Of a stretch of 64,000 bases of DNA, positions 8,183 to 15,762 are shown one piece after another (the first letter of the stretch is position 1; the number at the start of each line of letters is the position of its first letter). A model generated the notes under the pieces. It was given only the letters and a program-made list of their open reading frames with translations. It searched no databases and was not told where the DNA came from. The translations under genes were made by a program, and so were the position numbers. The DNA is from Persicobacter psychrovividus (GTDB taxonomy: Bacteria > Bacteroidota > Bacteroidia > Cytophagales > Cyclobacteriaceae). Location: contig NZ_AP025292.1 of assembly GCF_036492425.1 (NCBI RefSeq), forward strand, positions 1,612,001-1,676,000, given 5' to 3'.

Positions 8183-8263
8183 ATGAAAACAACAACAGGA
8201 CATATTCATGCATGGTATTGGCATCTTTACATTACAAAGATGAACAGCCCCGTAATGCCCTGA
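8183..8263 (+). CDS. trpL: Leader peptide of the trp-his operon
   Basis: A 26-codon ORF, not found by length-based gene calling: MKTTTGHIHAWYWHLYITK, then MNSPVMP. It has two Trp codons (8213-8215, 8219-8221) split by one Tyr, and three His codons at positions 7, 9 and 14 around them. The ORF overlaps attenuator segments 1 and 2 exactly as in classical leader peptides. Ribosome stalling at the Trp codons would cover segment 1 and free segment 2. The His codons suggest that histidine starvation could also be sensed, which fits the hisHAFI genes at the end of the operon. No Shine-Dalgarno sequence is visible. Confidence 0.85.
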   Translation: MKTTTGHIHAWYWHLYITKMNSPVMP

Positions 8264-8340
8264 GTTTTCTCGCTTAGCACAAACTATACTAATCGATATT
8301 TAAAGGCTTGCTGTTCATCCGAACGGTAAGCCTTTTTTAT
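8222..8340 (+). promoter_or_regulatory. trp transcription attenuator (segments 1-4)
   Basis: Three mutually exclusive hairpins are visible. 1:2 pause/protector: CATCTTT (8222-8228) with AAAGATG (8236-8242), right after the Trp codons. 2:3 antiterminator: GATGAACAGC (8239-8248) with GCTGTTCATC (8310-8319), a perfect 10 bp. 3:4 terminator: AAAGGCTTGCTGTTC (8302-8316) with GAACGGTAAGCCTTT (8321-8335), 15 pairs including two G-U, loop ATCC, then six Ts. Segment 2 pairs with the 3' half of the terminator's left arm plus its loop, so 2:3 and 3:4 cannot coexist. Confidence 0.9.
8302..8338 (+). terminator. Attenuator terminator (3:4 hairpin)
   Basis: 15-pair stem with a 4-nt loop and a T tract at 8333-8338, 78 bases before trpE. 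It would stop transcription when the leader peptide is fully translated. Confidence 0.9.
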
Positions 8341-8415
8341 TTTTTAAAGGTTTGTTAAGTGGCCGATAAAGAAAAACACCGTAGTCATCATTCAATGATC
8401 CTTTGGGAATAATCA

Positions 8416-9837
8416 ATGGAAAGAATAAAAATAAATACACGATATCGCCACCTTTTGGCAGACACAGTAACACCTGTAAGCGTCTATTTGAAGCTTAGAG
8501 ATGTGTTTGCAGAGAGTATCCTGTTGGAGAGTTCTGACTATCGAGGCAATGACAACAGCTTTTCTTATATCTGTTCGGATCCCGTTGCCGAGTTCATGGT
8601 AAAGGATGGCATTGCGACGATTCAGCGACCAAACTTACCAACACAAACACTGGAAGTGAAAAACAAAGGAGAGGCGATTAATGCCTTGAAATCTTTTTCT
8701 TCTTCTTTTGATGTGGAGGAACAGAAGGACCTGAAGTTTATCACCAACGGGCTGTTTGGCTATATGGCTTACGATGCGGTAACGCTGTATGAAGATTTGG
8801 ACTTTTCAGATAATGAGGACTCGGGGCATGATTCGCCTGAAATGATTTATCGGGTGTACCGATATGTGGTGGCGATCAACCATTTCAATAATGACCTTTA
8901 TGTGTTTGAGCATCAGCCGGAGGGCATGTTTAGCAAAGATGGTTTGGAAAAGGTGATTGGTATTTTGCGTTCGCAGGCGTTGCCGACCTATCATTTTCAT
9001 GCCAATGATGATGAAGAGTCGAACTTCACGGATGATGAATTTGTGGAGGTGGTCAAAAAAGGCATCAGCCACTGTATGCGTGGCGATGTATTTCAGATGG
9101 TGTTGAGTCGTCGATTCTCTACCGGTTTTCAGGGGGACGATTTCAATGTTTATCGTGCTTTGCGTTCAATCAATCCTTCTCCTTATTTATTCTTTTTTGA
9201 TTTCGGTAGCTTCAAGATTTTTGGTTCTTCGCCCGAAGCCCAATTGGTGGTCAAAGATAAGCAAGCCACAATTTTCCCAATTGCAGGTACTTTCCGACGA
9301 ACAGGCGACGATGAGCGCGATGCGATATTGGCGAAAAAGCTGTTCGACGATCCAAAAGAAAATTCCGAGCACATTATGTTGGTGGATTTGGCCCGCAATG
9401 ACATGAGCCGTCACGGTGATAAAGTGAAAGTGGAAGTTTTCAAAGAAATTCAGTTTTATTCCCACGTGATTCATTTGGTATCTAAAGTAACCGGCGAATT
9501 GGCCTCTCAGACCGAGGGCTATCAAATGGCTGCGGATACTTTCCCTGCGGGAACACTATCGGGTGCTCCCAAGCACATGGCGATGCAGTTGATTAATAAA
9601 TATGAACCGAACCGACGCGGATATTATGGTGGCGCGATTGGTTTCATGGGCTTCAATGGTGATTTCAACCATGCGATTATGATCCGTTCGTTCATGTCAA
9701 AATCCAACAGACTATATTATCAGGCAGGCGCGGGATGTGTAGCCAAATCTGTTCCTGAGTCGGAATTGCAGGAGGTGAATAACAAGCTGGCGGCTTTGAG
9801 AAAGGCCATTCATGCGGCGGAAGAGTTTGCGAAATAA
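8416..9837 (+). CDS. trpE: Anthranilate synthase component I
   Basis: 473 aa, normal length. It makes anthranilate from chorismate using ammonia supplied by TrpG. The N-terminal LLESSD motif (about residue 36) is the tryptophan feedback site. The chorismate-binding half carries GDVFQMVLSRRF, FGSSPEAQLVV, PIAGTFRRTGDD, LVDLARNDMSRHG and FPAGTLSGAPKHMA, with the conserved Mg-binding acids. First structural gene after the attenuator. It is followed 27 bases later by trpG, the expected complex partner. Confidence 0.97.
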   Translation: MERIKINTRYRHLLADTVTPVSVYLKLRDVFAESILLESSDYRGNDNSFSYICSDPVAEFMVKDGIATIQRPNLPTQTLEVKNKGEAINALKSFSSSFDVEEQKDLKFITNGLFGYMAYDAVTLYEDLDFSDNEDSGHDSPEMIYRVYRYVVAINHFNNDLYVFEHQPEGMFSKDGLEKVIGILRSQALPTYHFHANDDEESNFTDDEFVEVVKKGISHCMRGDVFQMVLSRRFSTGFQGDDFNVYRALRSINPSPYLFFFDFGSFKIFGSSPEAQLVVKDKQATIFPIAGTFRRTGDDERDAILAKKLFDDPKENSEHIMLVDLARNDMSRHGDKVKVEVFKEIQFYSHVIHLVSKVTGELASQTEGYQMAADTFPAGTLSGAPKHMAMQLINKYEPNRRGYYGGAIGFMGFNGDFNHAIMIRSFMSKSNRLYYQAGAGCVAKSVPESELQEVNNKLAALRKAIHAAEEFAK

Positions 9838-9864
9838 TCACCTTATTTAAGAGAAAGAGAAATC

Positions 9865-10437
9865 ATGAAAATATTAGTTTTTGATAATTACGATTCATTC
9901 ACTTACAATTTGGTGCATATGATTCGTGAGTTGGGATTTGGCGATCAGATGGAGATTCATCGTAATGATCAGATCAGTTTGGAGGCTATCAACAAGTTCG
10001 ATAAAATCCTTTTGAGCCCTGGGCCCGGTATTCCCGAAGAAGCGGGTTTGCTATTAGATGTGATCAAAACCTACGGAGAAAGCAAAAGCATTTTTGGTGT
10101 TTGCCTCGGTCATCAGGCAATCAGTGAGGTCTATGGTGCGCAGCTTGAAAATATGTCGGAAGTTTACCACGGCATCGATCACCCCATTCAGGTAACCAAA
10201 GCCGAAGGAATTTTTAATGGACTTCCCGAAAAATTTCAAGTGTGTCGCTATCATTCTTGGACCGTAAGACCGGAGACGATCAGCGGAGATCTGGAAGTTA
10301 CAGCCGTGGACAATGAAGGCCGCGTGATGGCGGTCAAGCACAAAAAATACGATGTGCAGGGCGTACAGTTTCATCCCGAATCTATCCTGACTGAAAATGG
10401 CATGGCGATGATCAAAAACTGGTTAGGCGTCAATTGA
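9865..10437 (+). CDS. trpG: Anthranilate synthase component II (glutamine amidotransferase)
   Basis: 190 aa class-I amidotransferase. Start FDNYDSFTYNLVHM, oxyanion LSPGPGIPEEAG, nucleophile Cys in FGVCLGHQAI (about residue 79) and the His-Glu pair in VQFHPESILTENG (about residue 170). It hydrolyses glutamine and channels ammonia to TrpE. No TrpD fusion is present; trpD is a separate gene after an intergenic palindrome. It could also serve PabB if one exists elsewhere. Confidence 0.96.
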   Translation: MKILVFDNYDSFTYNLVHMIRELGFGDQMEIHRNDQISLEAINKFDKILLSPGPGIPEEAGLLLDVIKTYGESKSIFGVCLGHQAISEVYGAQLENMSEVYHGIDHPIQVTKAEGIFNGLPEKFQVCRYHSWTVRPETISGDLEVTAVDNEGRVMAVKHKKYDVQGVQFHPESILTENGMAMIKNWLGVN

Positions 10438-10445
10438 TGATTATT

Positions 10446-10610
10446 ACCCCACAGATCACACAGATTAGTTGATAATGTTTAAAATATTTTGTCCACAGAT
10501 TAATGGAATTTATGAGATTGGATTAAAGACTAAAAAAAATCCTTTCAATCTCATTAATCTGTGGATAAAAAAACTAATCAAATCTGTGTTCATCTGTGAA
10601 ATCTGTGGGT
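10446..10610. repeat. CACAGATT-type palindromic element, trpG-trpD (nested)
   Basis: Outer arms: ACCCCACAGATCACACAGAT (10446 on) and ATCTGTG units ending in AAATCTGTGGGT (10610). Inside is a second inverted repeat, TTTGTCCACAGATTAATGG (10488 on) against ATTAATCTGTGGATAAA (10554-10570), with further pairing of GAGATTGGATT to AATC...CAATCTC. The 3' arm ends 23 bases before the trpD ATG. No coding sequence lies inside. Confidence 0.85.
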
Positions 10611-10633
10611 AGAAAAATATTAAACCCTTTATC

Positions 10634-11635
10634 ATGAAATCAATACTCAACAAACTTTTTGATCATCAGGCACTCGATCAGGAGACCGCAAAGCACATCC
10701 TGACCCAAATTGCCAAAGGTGATATCAACACTTCGCAGATGGCCGCTTTTATGACTGTCTATCTGATGCGTCCGATTACGGTGGAAGAATTGGCTGGATT
10801 CCGCGATGCGATGTTGGAAATGTGTAATGCGGTGAACCTGTCGGCTTATAATCCGGTGGATATTGTCGGAACAGGAGGTGATGGAAAGAATACTTTTAAT
10901 ATTTCTACCCTAAGCTCTTTTATAGTTGCGGGTGCGGGACAGCCTGTTGCCAAACATGGTAATAATTCGGTGAGCTCGGTGAGTGGTTCTTCGAATGTGT
11001 TGGTGCAGGCAGGTGTGAAGTTCACCAATGAACAAGACAAGTTGGAGGAGCTGTTAGACAAAGCTGGAATTTGTTTTTTGCATGCGCCGCTTTTCCACCC
11101 TGCGATGGCGAATGTTGCGCCGGTAAGAAAAGAATTGGGCGTAAGAACTTTCTTCAATATCCTTGGCCCACTGACCAACCCGTCGATGCCAAAAAACATG
11201 GTGAATGGGGTTTATAATTTAGGCTTGGCTCGTCTGTATGGCTATTTATACCAAAACTCAGGAAAGAATTTTACGATTCTTCACGCCTTGGATGGTTATG
11301 ATGAGATTTCTCTGACCGGCGCAGTGAAGTTGATTAATAATAAAGGAGAGCATACGCTTTCGGCACAGGATCTTGGTTTCGATCAACATCCCGAAGCAGC
11401 ACTTTATGGCGGGAATTCAGTTGAAGATGCCGCAACAATCTTTATGAATATCCTTGAAGGACGTAGCACCGCCGCACAATCGCAAGTGGTGATCGCCAAT
11501 GCAGGGGTTAGTATCCAATGTGCTCAACCTGAACTTTCATTGGAAGAGGCGATGGCAAAAGCGAAGGAGTCTTTGGAGTCCGGTGCTGCTTTAAGATCCT
11601 TCAAAACGTTCGTCGAGTTGTCTCAAAAATTTTGA
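10634..11635 (+). CDS. trpD: Anthranilate phosphoribosyltransferase
   Basis: 333 aa. It transfers the phosphoribosyl group of PRPP to anthranilate. Signature residues: VDIVGTGGDGKNTFNIST (about residues 75-92, PRPP/diphosphate loop), KHGNNSVSSVSGSSNVL (about residues 110-126) and NPSMPKNMVNGVYN. The N-terminal helical bundle LFDHQALDQETA... is intact. Start ATG follows the ATC just after the upstream palindrome. Its use of PRPP links it metabolically to the his genes downstream. Confidence 0.97.
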   Translation: MKSILNKLFDHQALDQETAKHILTQIAKGDINTSQMAAFMTVYLMRPITVEELAGFRDAMLEMCNAVNLSAYNPVDIVGTGGDGKNTFNISTLSSFIVAGAGQPVAKHGNNSVSSVSGSSNVLVQAGVKFTNEQDKLEELLDKAGICFLHAPLFHPAMANVAPVRKELGVRTFFNILGPLTNPSMPKNMVNGVYNLGLARLYGYLYQNSGKNFTILHALDGYDEISLTGAVKLINNKGEHTLSAQDLGFDQHPEAALYGGNSVEDAATIFMNILEGRSTAAQSQVVIANAGVSIQCAQPELSLEEAMAKAKESLESGAALRSFKTFVELSQKF

Positions 11636-11641
11636 TGATTT

Positions 11642-11770
11642 ACCCAAAGATTTTACAGATTAACTTAGTTCAAGCGTCTCGCTTGGACTAACTAAAACCA
11701 ATTTCTTGATCCAAGCGGGACGCTTGAATCAATACAAAAAAATCTGTGTTCATCTGTGAAATCTGTGGGT
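11642..11770. repeat. CACAGATT-type palindromic element, trpD-trpC (nested)
   Basis: Outer arms ACCCAAAGATTTTACAGATT (11642-11661) and ATCTGTG units ending at 11770 with ATCTGTGGGT. The inside holds two facing copies of a different small palindrome: TTCAAGCGTCTCGCTTGGA (11669-11687) and TCCAAGCGGGACGCTTGAA (11710-11728). The 3' arm ends 15 bases before the trpC ATG and contains a GTG in frame with trpC. Confidence 0.85.
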
Positions 11771-11785
11771 TCATTTATAGCAATA

Positions 11786-12568
11786 ATGAATATATTAGAT
11801 AAAATCATATTAGAGAAGAAGAAGGAAGTTGCCGCTCGCAAATCTCAAATCACTGAAGAGCAATTGCGTGCCATGCCTTTGTTCGGTCGGGTTTGTCCTT
11901 CTTTTGCGGATTCATTGAAATCACATCCTTTCGGAATTATCTCTGAGTTCAAAAGACAATCGCCTTCCAAAGGGTTGATCAATGGAACGGCTAAGCCATT
12001 CGATACCGCCAAAGGTTATGAGAATGCGGGAGCAGCCGCGATTTCTTGCCTGACCGACGAGCAGTTTTTCGGTGGGACCTTGGCGGATTTGGAACAAGTT
12101 CGTTCAGCTGTTGAGATTCCTGTTTTGCGCAAAGAATTTATCGTCGATGAATTTCAGATTTTGGAAGCCAAGGCTTATGGTGCAGACATTATTTTGTTGA
12201 TCGCTGCGGCATTGACTGTCGAAGAATGTCATCGTTTCGCCCGCTATGCAAAATCCTTGGGATTGAATACGCTTTTGGAGGTGCATGATAAGGACGAATT
12301 GTTATCTTATCAGAATGAAGATATGGATGTGGTTGGGGTGAATAACCGAAACCTGAAAACCTTCAAGACCGATTACCGACAAAGCTTGGAGCTGTTACCA
12401 TTCTTTCCGGAAGGAACGGTAAAGATTTCTGAAAGTGGTCTGCATGATGAGGAGCAGTTGAAGGAGTTGAAAGCGGCAGGATTTAATGGTTTCTTGATTG
12501 GAGAGAACTTCATGAAGACTGATGACCCTTCGAAAGCGATTCAGGATTTTATGAATGGTTTGGTGTAA
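11786..12568 (+). CDS. trpC: Indole-3-glycerol-phosphate synthase
   Basis: 260 aa from ATG 11786 (MNILDKIILEKKKEV), the usual family start. It closes the indole ring from CdRP. TIM-barrel catalytic segments: ISEFKRQSPSKGLIN (Lys), VLRKEFIVDEFQILEA, LLEVHDKDELL, VGVNNRNLKTF and KISESGLHDEEQL. A GTG at 11756 would add ten residues, but these are encoded by the palindromic repeat, so the extension is rejected. No TrpF fusion, unlike E. coli. Confidence 0.96.
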   Translation: MNILDKIILEKKKEVAARKSQITEEQLRAMPLFGRVCPSFADSLKSHPFGIISEFKRQSPSKGLINGTAKPFDTAKGYENAGAAAISCLTDEQFFGGTLADLEQVRSAVEIPVLRKEFIVDEFQILEAKAYGADIILLIAAALTVEECHRFARYAKSLGLNTLLEVHDKDELLSYQNEDMDVVGVNNRNLKTFKTDYRQSLELLPFFPEGTVKISESGLHDEEQLKELKAAGFNGFLIGENFMKTDDPSKAIQDFMNGLV

Positions 12569-12576
12569 AGTATTTT

Positions 12577-12728
12577 AAACCCACAGATTTCACAGATTAA
12601 CACAGATTGAAATTAAATTCAGGCCAAATTAGCTGATGGCGTCTCTTTTTTTTCCTTTTGGTGGATTCAATTTATCAATAGGAAAATACCCAAAATATAA
12701 TCTGTGAAAATCTGTGTAATCTGTGGGT
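12577..12728. repeat. CACAGATT-type palindromic element, trpC-trpF
   Basis: Left arm AACCCACAGATTTCACAGAT continues with AACACAGATT to 12609; right arm TAATCTGTG AAAATCTGTG TAATCTGTGGGT ends at 12728. The 80-base interior is not clearly palindromic in this copy. The right arm ends 34 bases before the trpF ATG. Confidence 0.85.
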
Positions 12729-12762
12729 CAATAAAGATCTCAATAATAAAAATACAAAAGCG

Positions 12763-13392
12763 ATGTTGTGGAAAGTGTGTGGCATGCGTTCGGACGAAAA
12801 TATCCGGCAGGTAGCAAAGCTTAGACCCGATTTCATGGGCTTTATCTTTTACCCAAAATCTCCACGCCATGTGGAGGATCTCGATCAGTTGGTAGAAAGC
12901 TTTCGACACCTGAACGAAGAAACCTTTACGGTGGCGGTGATGGTGAACCCAACGATCGCCGAGGCGGAGCGAATTATCAAAACGCGCTCATTCGATTACC
13001 TGCAATTGCATGGGAAAGAAACGCCGGAGTTTTGTGCCTCAATCAAAGCCAAGGGAGTGAAAGTGATTAAGAACTTTGCGATGGATGAAAATTTCGATGT
13101 AACACAACTCGACCGCTATCGAAAATGTGTGGACTTATTTTTGTTCGATACAAAGACGAAACAACATGGAGGCAGTGGCGAAACCTTCGATTGGAAATTG
13201 TTGGAGCAATTGCCGGAAGACTTACCTTACCTGTTGAGTGGAGGGCTGAGCCTGAAAAACATAAAAAGAGCCAAACGTCTGCATGCACCCGCGCCACAAG
13301 GCATTGATGTAAACAGCCGTTTTGAAATTGAGCCCGCATTGAAGGATGTTGAAAAGCTCAAAGAACTAAAAAGAATTCTCAAGGAAAAATAA
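12763..13392 (+). CDS. trpF: Phosphoribosylanthranilate isomerase
   Basis: 209 aa TIM barrel. The catalytic Cys is in WKVCGMRSDENI (residue 6), the substrate loop is MGFIFYPKSPRHV, the catalytic Asp is in LFLFDTKTKQHGGSGETF (about residue 127), and phosphate is bound by LSGGLSLKN and the SRFE stretch near the C terminus. It performs the Amadori rearrangement between TrpD and TrpC. It is six bases from trpB. A degenerate paralogue is present at 42452-43066. Confidence 0.95.
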   Translation: MLWKVCGMRSDENIRQVAKLRPDFMGFIFYPKSPRHVEDLDQLVESFRHLNEETFTVAVMVNPTIAEAERIIKTRSFDYLQLHGKETPEFCASIKAKGVKVIKNFAMDENFDVTQLDRYRKCVDLFLFDTKTKQHGGSGETFDWKLLEQLPEDLPYLLSGGLSLKNIKRAKRLHAPAPQGIDVNSRFEIEPALKDVEKLKELKRILKEK

Positions 13393-13398
13393 ACAATA

Positions 13399-14586
13399 AT
13401 GGAAGCTACTTTCGATGTTAACGATAAAGGATATTACGGCAAATTTGGTGGTGCCTATATTCCCGAGATGCTTTTCCCTAATGTGGATGAATTGAAGCAG
13501 GCCTACGAAGGCATTATGAATGACCCTGAATTCAAAGCCGAGTTCAATGACTTGCTGAAAAATTATGTCGGTCGTCCAACGCCATTGTATCATGCCAAGC
13601 GCTTGTCCGAAAGTGTAGGGGCCAAGGTTTATTTGAAAAGAGAAGACTTGAACCATACAGGAGCGCATAAGGTGAATAATACCATTGGTCAGATCCTGTT
13701 AGCGCAACGCTTGAATAAAAAGAAGATCATTGCCGAGACGGGTGCCGGTCAGCATGGTGTGGCAACCGCTACGGTTTGTGCTTTGATGGGCATGGAATGT
13801 ATCGTTTATATGGGAGAGATCGATATGGAGCGTCAGAAGCCCAATGTGGAACGCATGAGGATTTTGGGGGCAGAAGTTCGTGCCGCCAAAAGTGGATCAA
13901 AAACCCTTAAAGACGCCACCAATGAAGCCATGCGCCATTGGATTCAACACCCAACCGATACGCATTACATCATTGGTTCTGTCGTTGGACCGCACCCTTA
14001 TCCTGATATGGTGGCCAAATTTCAGTCGGTGATTTCTGAAGAGATGAAAAAGCAATTGTTGGAACAAGAAGGTCGTGAAAATCCTGATTATGTGATCGCC
14101 TGTGTCGGTGGAGGATCAAATGCTGCGGGTGCTTTTTACCATTATATGGATCGTCCGGAAGTGAAATTGGTCGCTACGGAAGCAGGTGGCTTGGGCGTAG
14201 ATTCGGGTAAGACTGCCGCAACTACTGCCAAAGGAAAAGAAGGTGTTTTGCATGGTTCAAAAACCTTGTTGATGCAAACAGAAGATGGTCAGGTTGTCGA
14301 GCCATATTCTATTTCTGCAGGATTGGATTATCCAGGCATTGGTCCATTGCACGCCCACCTTTTCGATTCTGAACGCGCGCAATTCTTGTCCATTAATGAC
14401 GATGAAGCCATGGATGCGGGTATCAAATTGTCCAAATTAGAGGGGATTATCCCTGCGGTAGAATCTTCACATGCTTTGGCCGCTTTGGAAAAAATGACTT
14501 TCAATAAAGAGGATATCGTCGTGGTGAATTTGTCTGGTAGAGGGGATAAAGATTTAGCGACTTATATCAAATACGGTAAGTATTAA
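13399..14586 (+). CDS. trpB: Tryptophan synthase beta chain
   Basis: 395 aa, standard TrpB1 length. The PLP Lys is in [15 protein letters not shown] (about residue 93), the substrate loop is [13 protein letters not shown], the phosphate-binding loop is [12 protein letters not shown] (about residue 236), and [10 protein letters not shown] closes the site. It condenses indole with serine, working with TrpA encoded next. Separated from trpF by only 6 bases; the repeat element follows it. Confidence 0.97.
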   Translation: MEATFDVNDKGYYGKFGGAYIPEMLFPNVDELKQAYEGIMNDPEFKAEFNDLLKNYVGRPTPLYHAKRLSESVGAKVYLKREDLNHTGAHKVNNTIGQILLAQRLNKKKIIAETGAGQHGVATATVCALMGMECIVYMGEIDMERQKPNVERMRILGAEVRAAKSGSKTLKDATNEAMRHWIQHPTDTHYIIGSVVGPHPYPDMVAKFQSVISEEMKKQLLEQEGRENPDYVIACVGGGSNAAGAFYHYMDRPEVKLVATEAGGLGVDSGKTAATTAKGKEGVLHGSKTLLMQTEDGQVVEPYSISAGLDYPGIGPLHAHLFDSERAQFLSINDDEAMDAGIKLSKLEGIIPAVESSHALAALEKMTFNKEDIVVVNLSGRGDKDLATYIKYGKY

Positions 14587-14597
14587 TTTTTATTATT

Positions 14598-14773
14598 ACC
14601 CACATATTTCACAGATGAGCGCAGATTTGTAATAGTTTTTTTGTCCACAGATTCATGAGATTAAAAGGATTGTTTTAGTACATCATTCAATCTCATAAAT
14701 TCCATTACTCTGTGGACAAAACACTTTAGACCATAAAAAAATCAATCTGTGAAAATCAGTGTAATCTGTGGGT
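14598..14773. repeat. CACAGATT-type palindromic element, trpB-trpA (nested)
   Basis: Outer arms ACCCACATATTTCACAGAT (14598-14616) and ATCTGTG units ending TAATCTGTGGGT (14773). The nested inner repeat is TTTTGTCCACAGATTCATGA (14639 on) against TCTGTGGACAAAAC (14708-14721), closely related to the inner repeat of the trpG-trpD copy. Right arm ends 18 bases before the trpA ATG. Confidence 0.85.
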
Positions 14774-14791
14774 TAAAAATACACAGTAACG

Positions 14792-15568
14792 ATGAACAGA
14801 ATAAAATCAGCTTTCAGCGATAATAAATCTCCGCTGTTGAATGTTTACTTCACGGCGGGCTATCCAAATTTAAATGACACCCGAACGGTTTTGGAAGCCT
14901 TGGATCAGTCAGGTGCCGACTTAATCGAGATCGGTGTTCCTTTCTCAGATCCCGTAGCCGACGGTCCCGTGATTCAGGCAAGTAACGATCAAGCCCTGAA
15001 AAATGGCATGAGCATGAAAGTGCTTTTCGAACAACTCGAAGGTATGCGTGAAACCGTTAAGGTGCCGGTCATTTTGATGGGGTACATTAATGTAGTTTTA
15101 CAATTCGGTGTAGAAGAATTTTGTAAGGCTTGTCAGCGTGTAGGGGTTGATGGAGTGATCTTCCCAGACCTTCCTTTGGCTACTTTTGTGGAGGATTATA
15201 AAGCGACCTTCGATGCCTATGGCGTAGCGAATATCTTTTTGATTTCTCCACAAACAACGGAAGACCGCATCCGATTGATTGATGAAAAATCTGATGCCTT
15301 CATCTATATGGTTTCGGATGCTGGAACTACTGGAGCGAGAAAAGGAATTTCTGATGCACAGCTTTCTTATTTTGAAAGAATTCAGGCCATGAAACTGAAA
15401 AATCCACGCATGATCGGTTTCGGGATTTCTGATGCAGATTCTTTTCAAACCGCTACAAATTATGCTGAAGGAGCCATCATCGGTTCAGCTTTCGTTAATG
15501 CGATCACCGCAGGTAAAGACGATATTCCAACAGCTGTGGCTTCCTTTGTAAAAGCTGTCAAACAATAA
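14792..15568 (+). CDS. trpA: Tryptophan synthase alpha chain
   Basis: 258 aa TIM barrel. It starts NRIKSAFSDNKSPLLNVYFTAGYP. The catalytic Glu is in LIEIGVPFSDPVADGPVIQ (about residue 48), with the catalytic Asp in the VDGVIFPDLPL strand; the phosphate site is IGFGISDADSF / GAIIGSAFV. It cleaves indole-glycerol phosphate and passes indole to TrpB. Last trp gene; the next gene in the same direction is hisH. Confidence 0.96.
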   Translation: MNRIKSAFSDNKSPLLNVYFTAGYPNLNDTRTVLEALDQSGADLIEIGVPFSDPVADGPVIQASNDQALKNGMSMKVLFEQLEGMRETVKVPVILMGYINVVLQFGVEEFCKACQRVGVDGVIFPDLPLATFVEDYKATFDAYGVANIFLISPQTTEDRIRLIDEKSDAFIYMVSDAGTTGARKGISDAQLSYFERIQAMKLKNPRMIGFGISDADSFQTATNYAEGAIIGSAFVNAITAGKDDIPTAVASFVKAVKQ

Positions 15569-15573
15569 AAAAT

Positions 15574-15738
15574 CAACCCACAGATTACACAGATTATCAC
15601 AGATTAGTTTTAAATGATTGATAATTTTTATCCGTCAGTCCTCTGATCTACATTCATTATTAAGTAGCCCTGTAAGGCGTAATTAATTGAATCTTACAAG
15701 GTCAATAAAATCTGTGTTCATCTGTGAAATCTGTGGGT
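15574..15738. repeat. CACAGATT-type palindromic element, trpA-hisH (nested)
   Basis: Left arm AACCCACAGATTACACAGAT (15575-15594) plus ATCACAGATTAG; right arm AAAATCTGTGTTCATCTGTG (15707-15726) plus AAATCTGTGGGT, ending 15738. The interior contains a third kind of small palindrome, CCTTGTAAGATTC on one strand facing CCCTGTAAGGCG (15668-15701). The right arm ends 24 bases before the hisH ATG, so the element joins the trp block to the his block. Confidence 0.85.
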
Positions 15739-15762
15739 CAGAAAATAACAAACCAAACCATT

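Noticed and set aside
11756-11785. N-terminal extension of TrpC from a GTG start
   Set aside because: The residues come from the palindromic repeat arm, and the ATG at 11786 gives the normal family start.
10446-15738. Repeated CACAGATT units resembling a CRISPR-like array
   Set aside because: Units are irregularly spaced, occur as inverted arms at gene junctions rather than as direct repeats with unique spacers, and no cas gene is nearby.
15724-15762. N-terminal extension of HisH from a GTG start
   Set aside because: Same repeat-encoded MKSVG start as in trpC; the family starts at MPQTVAIVKYNAGN.
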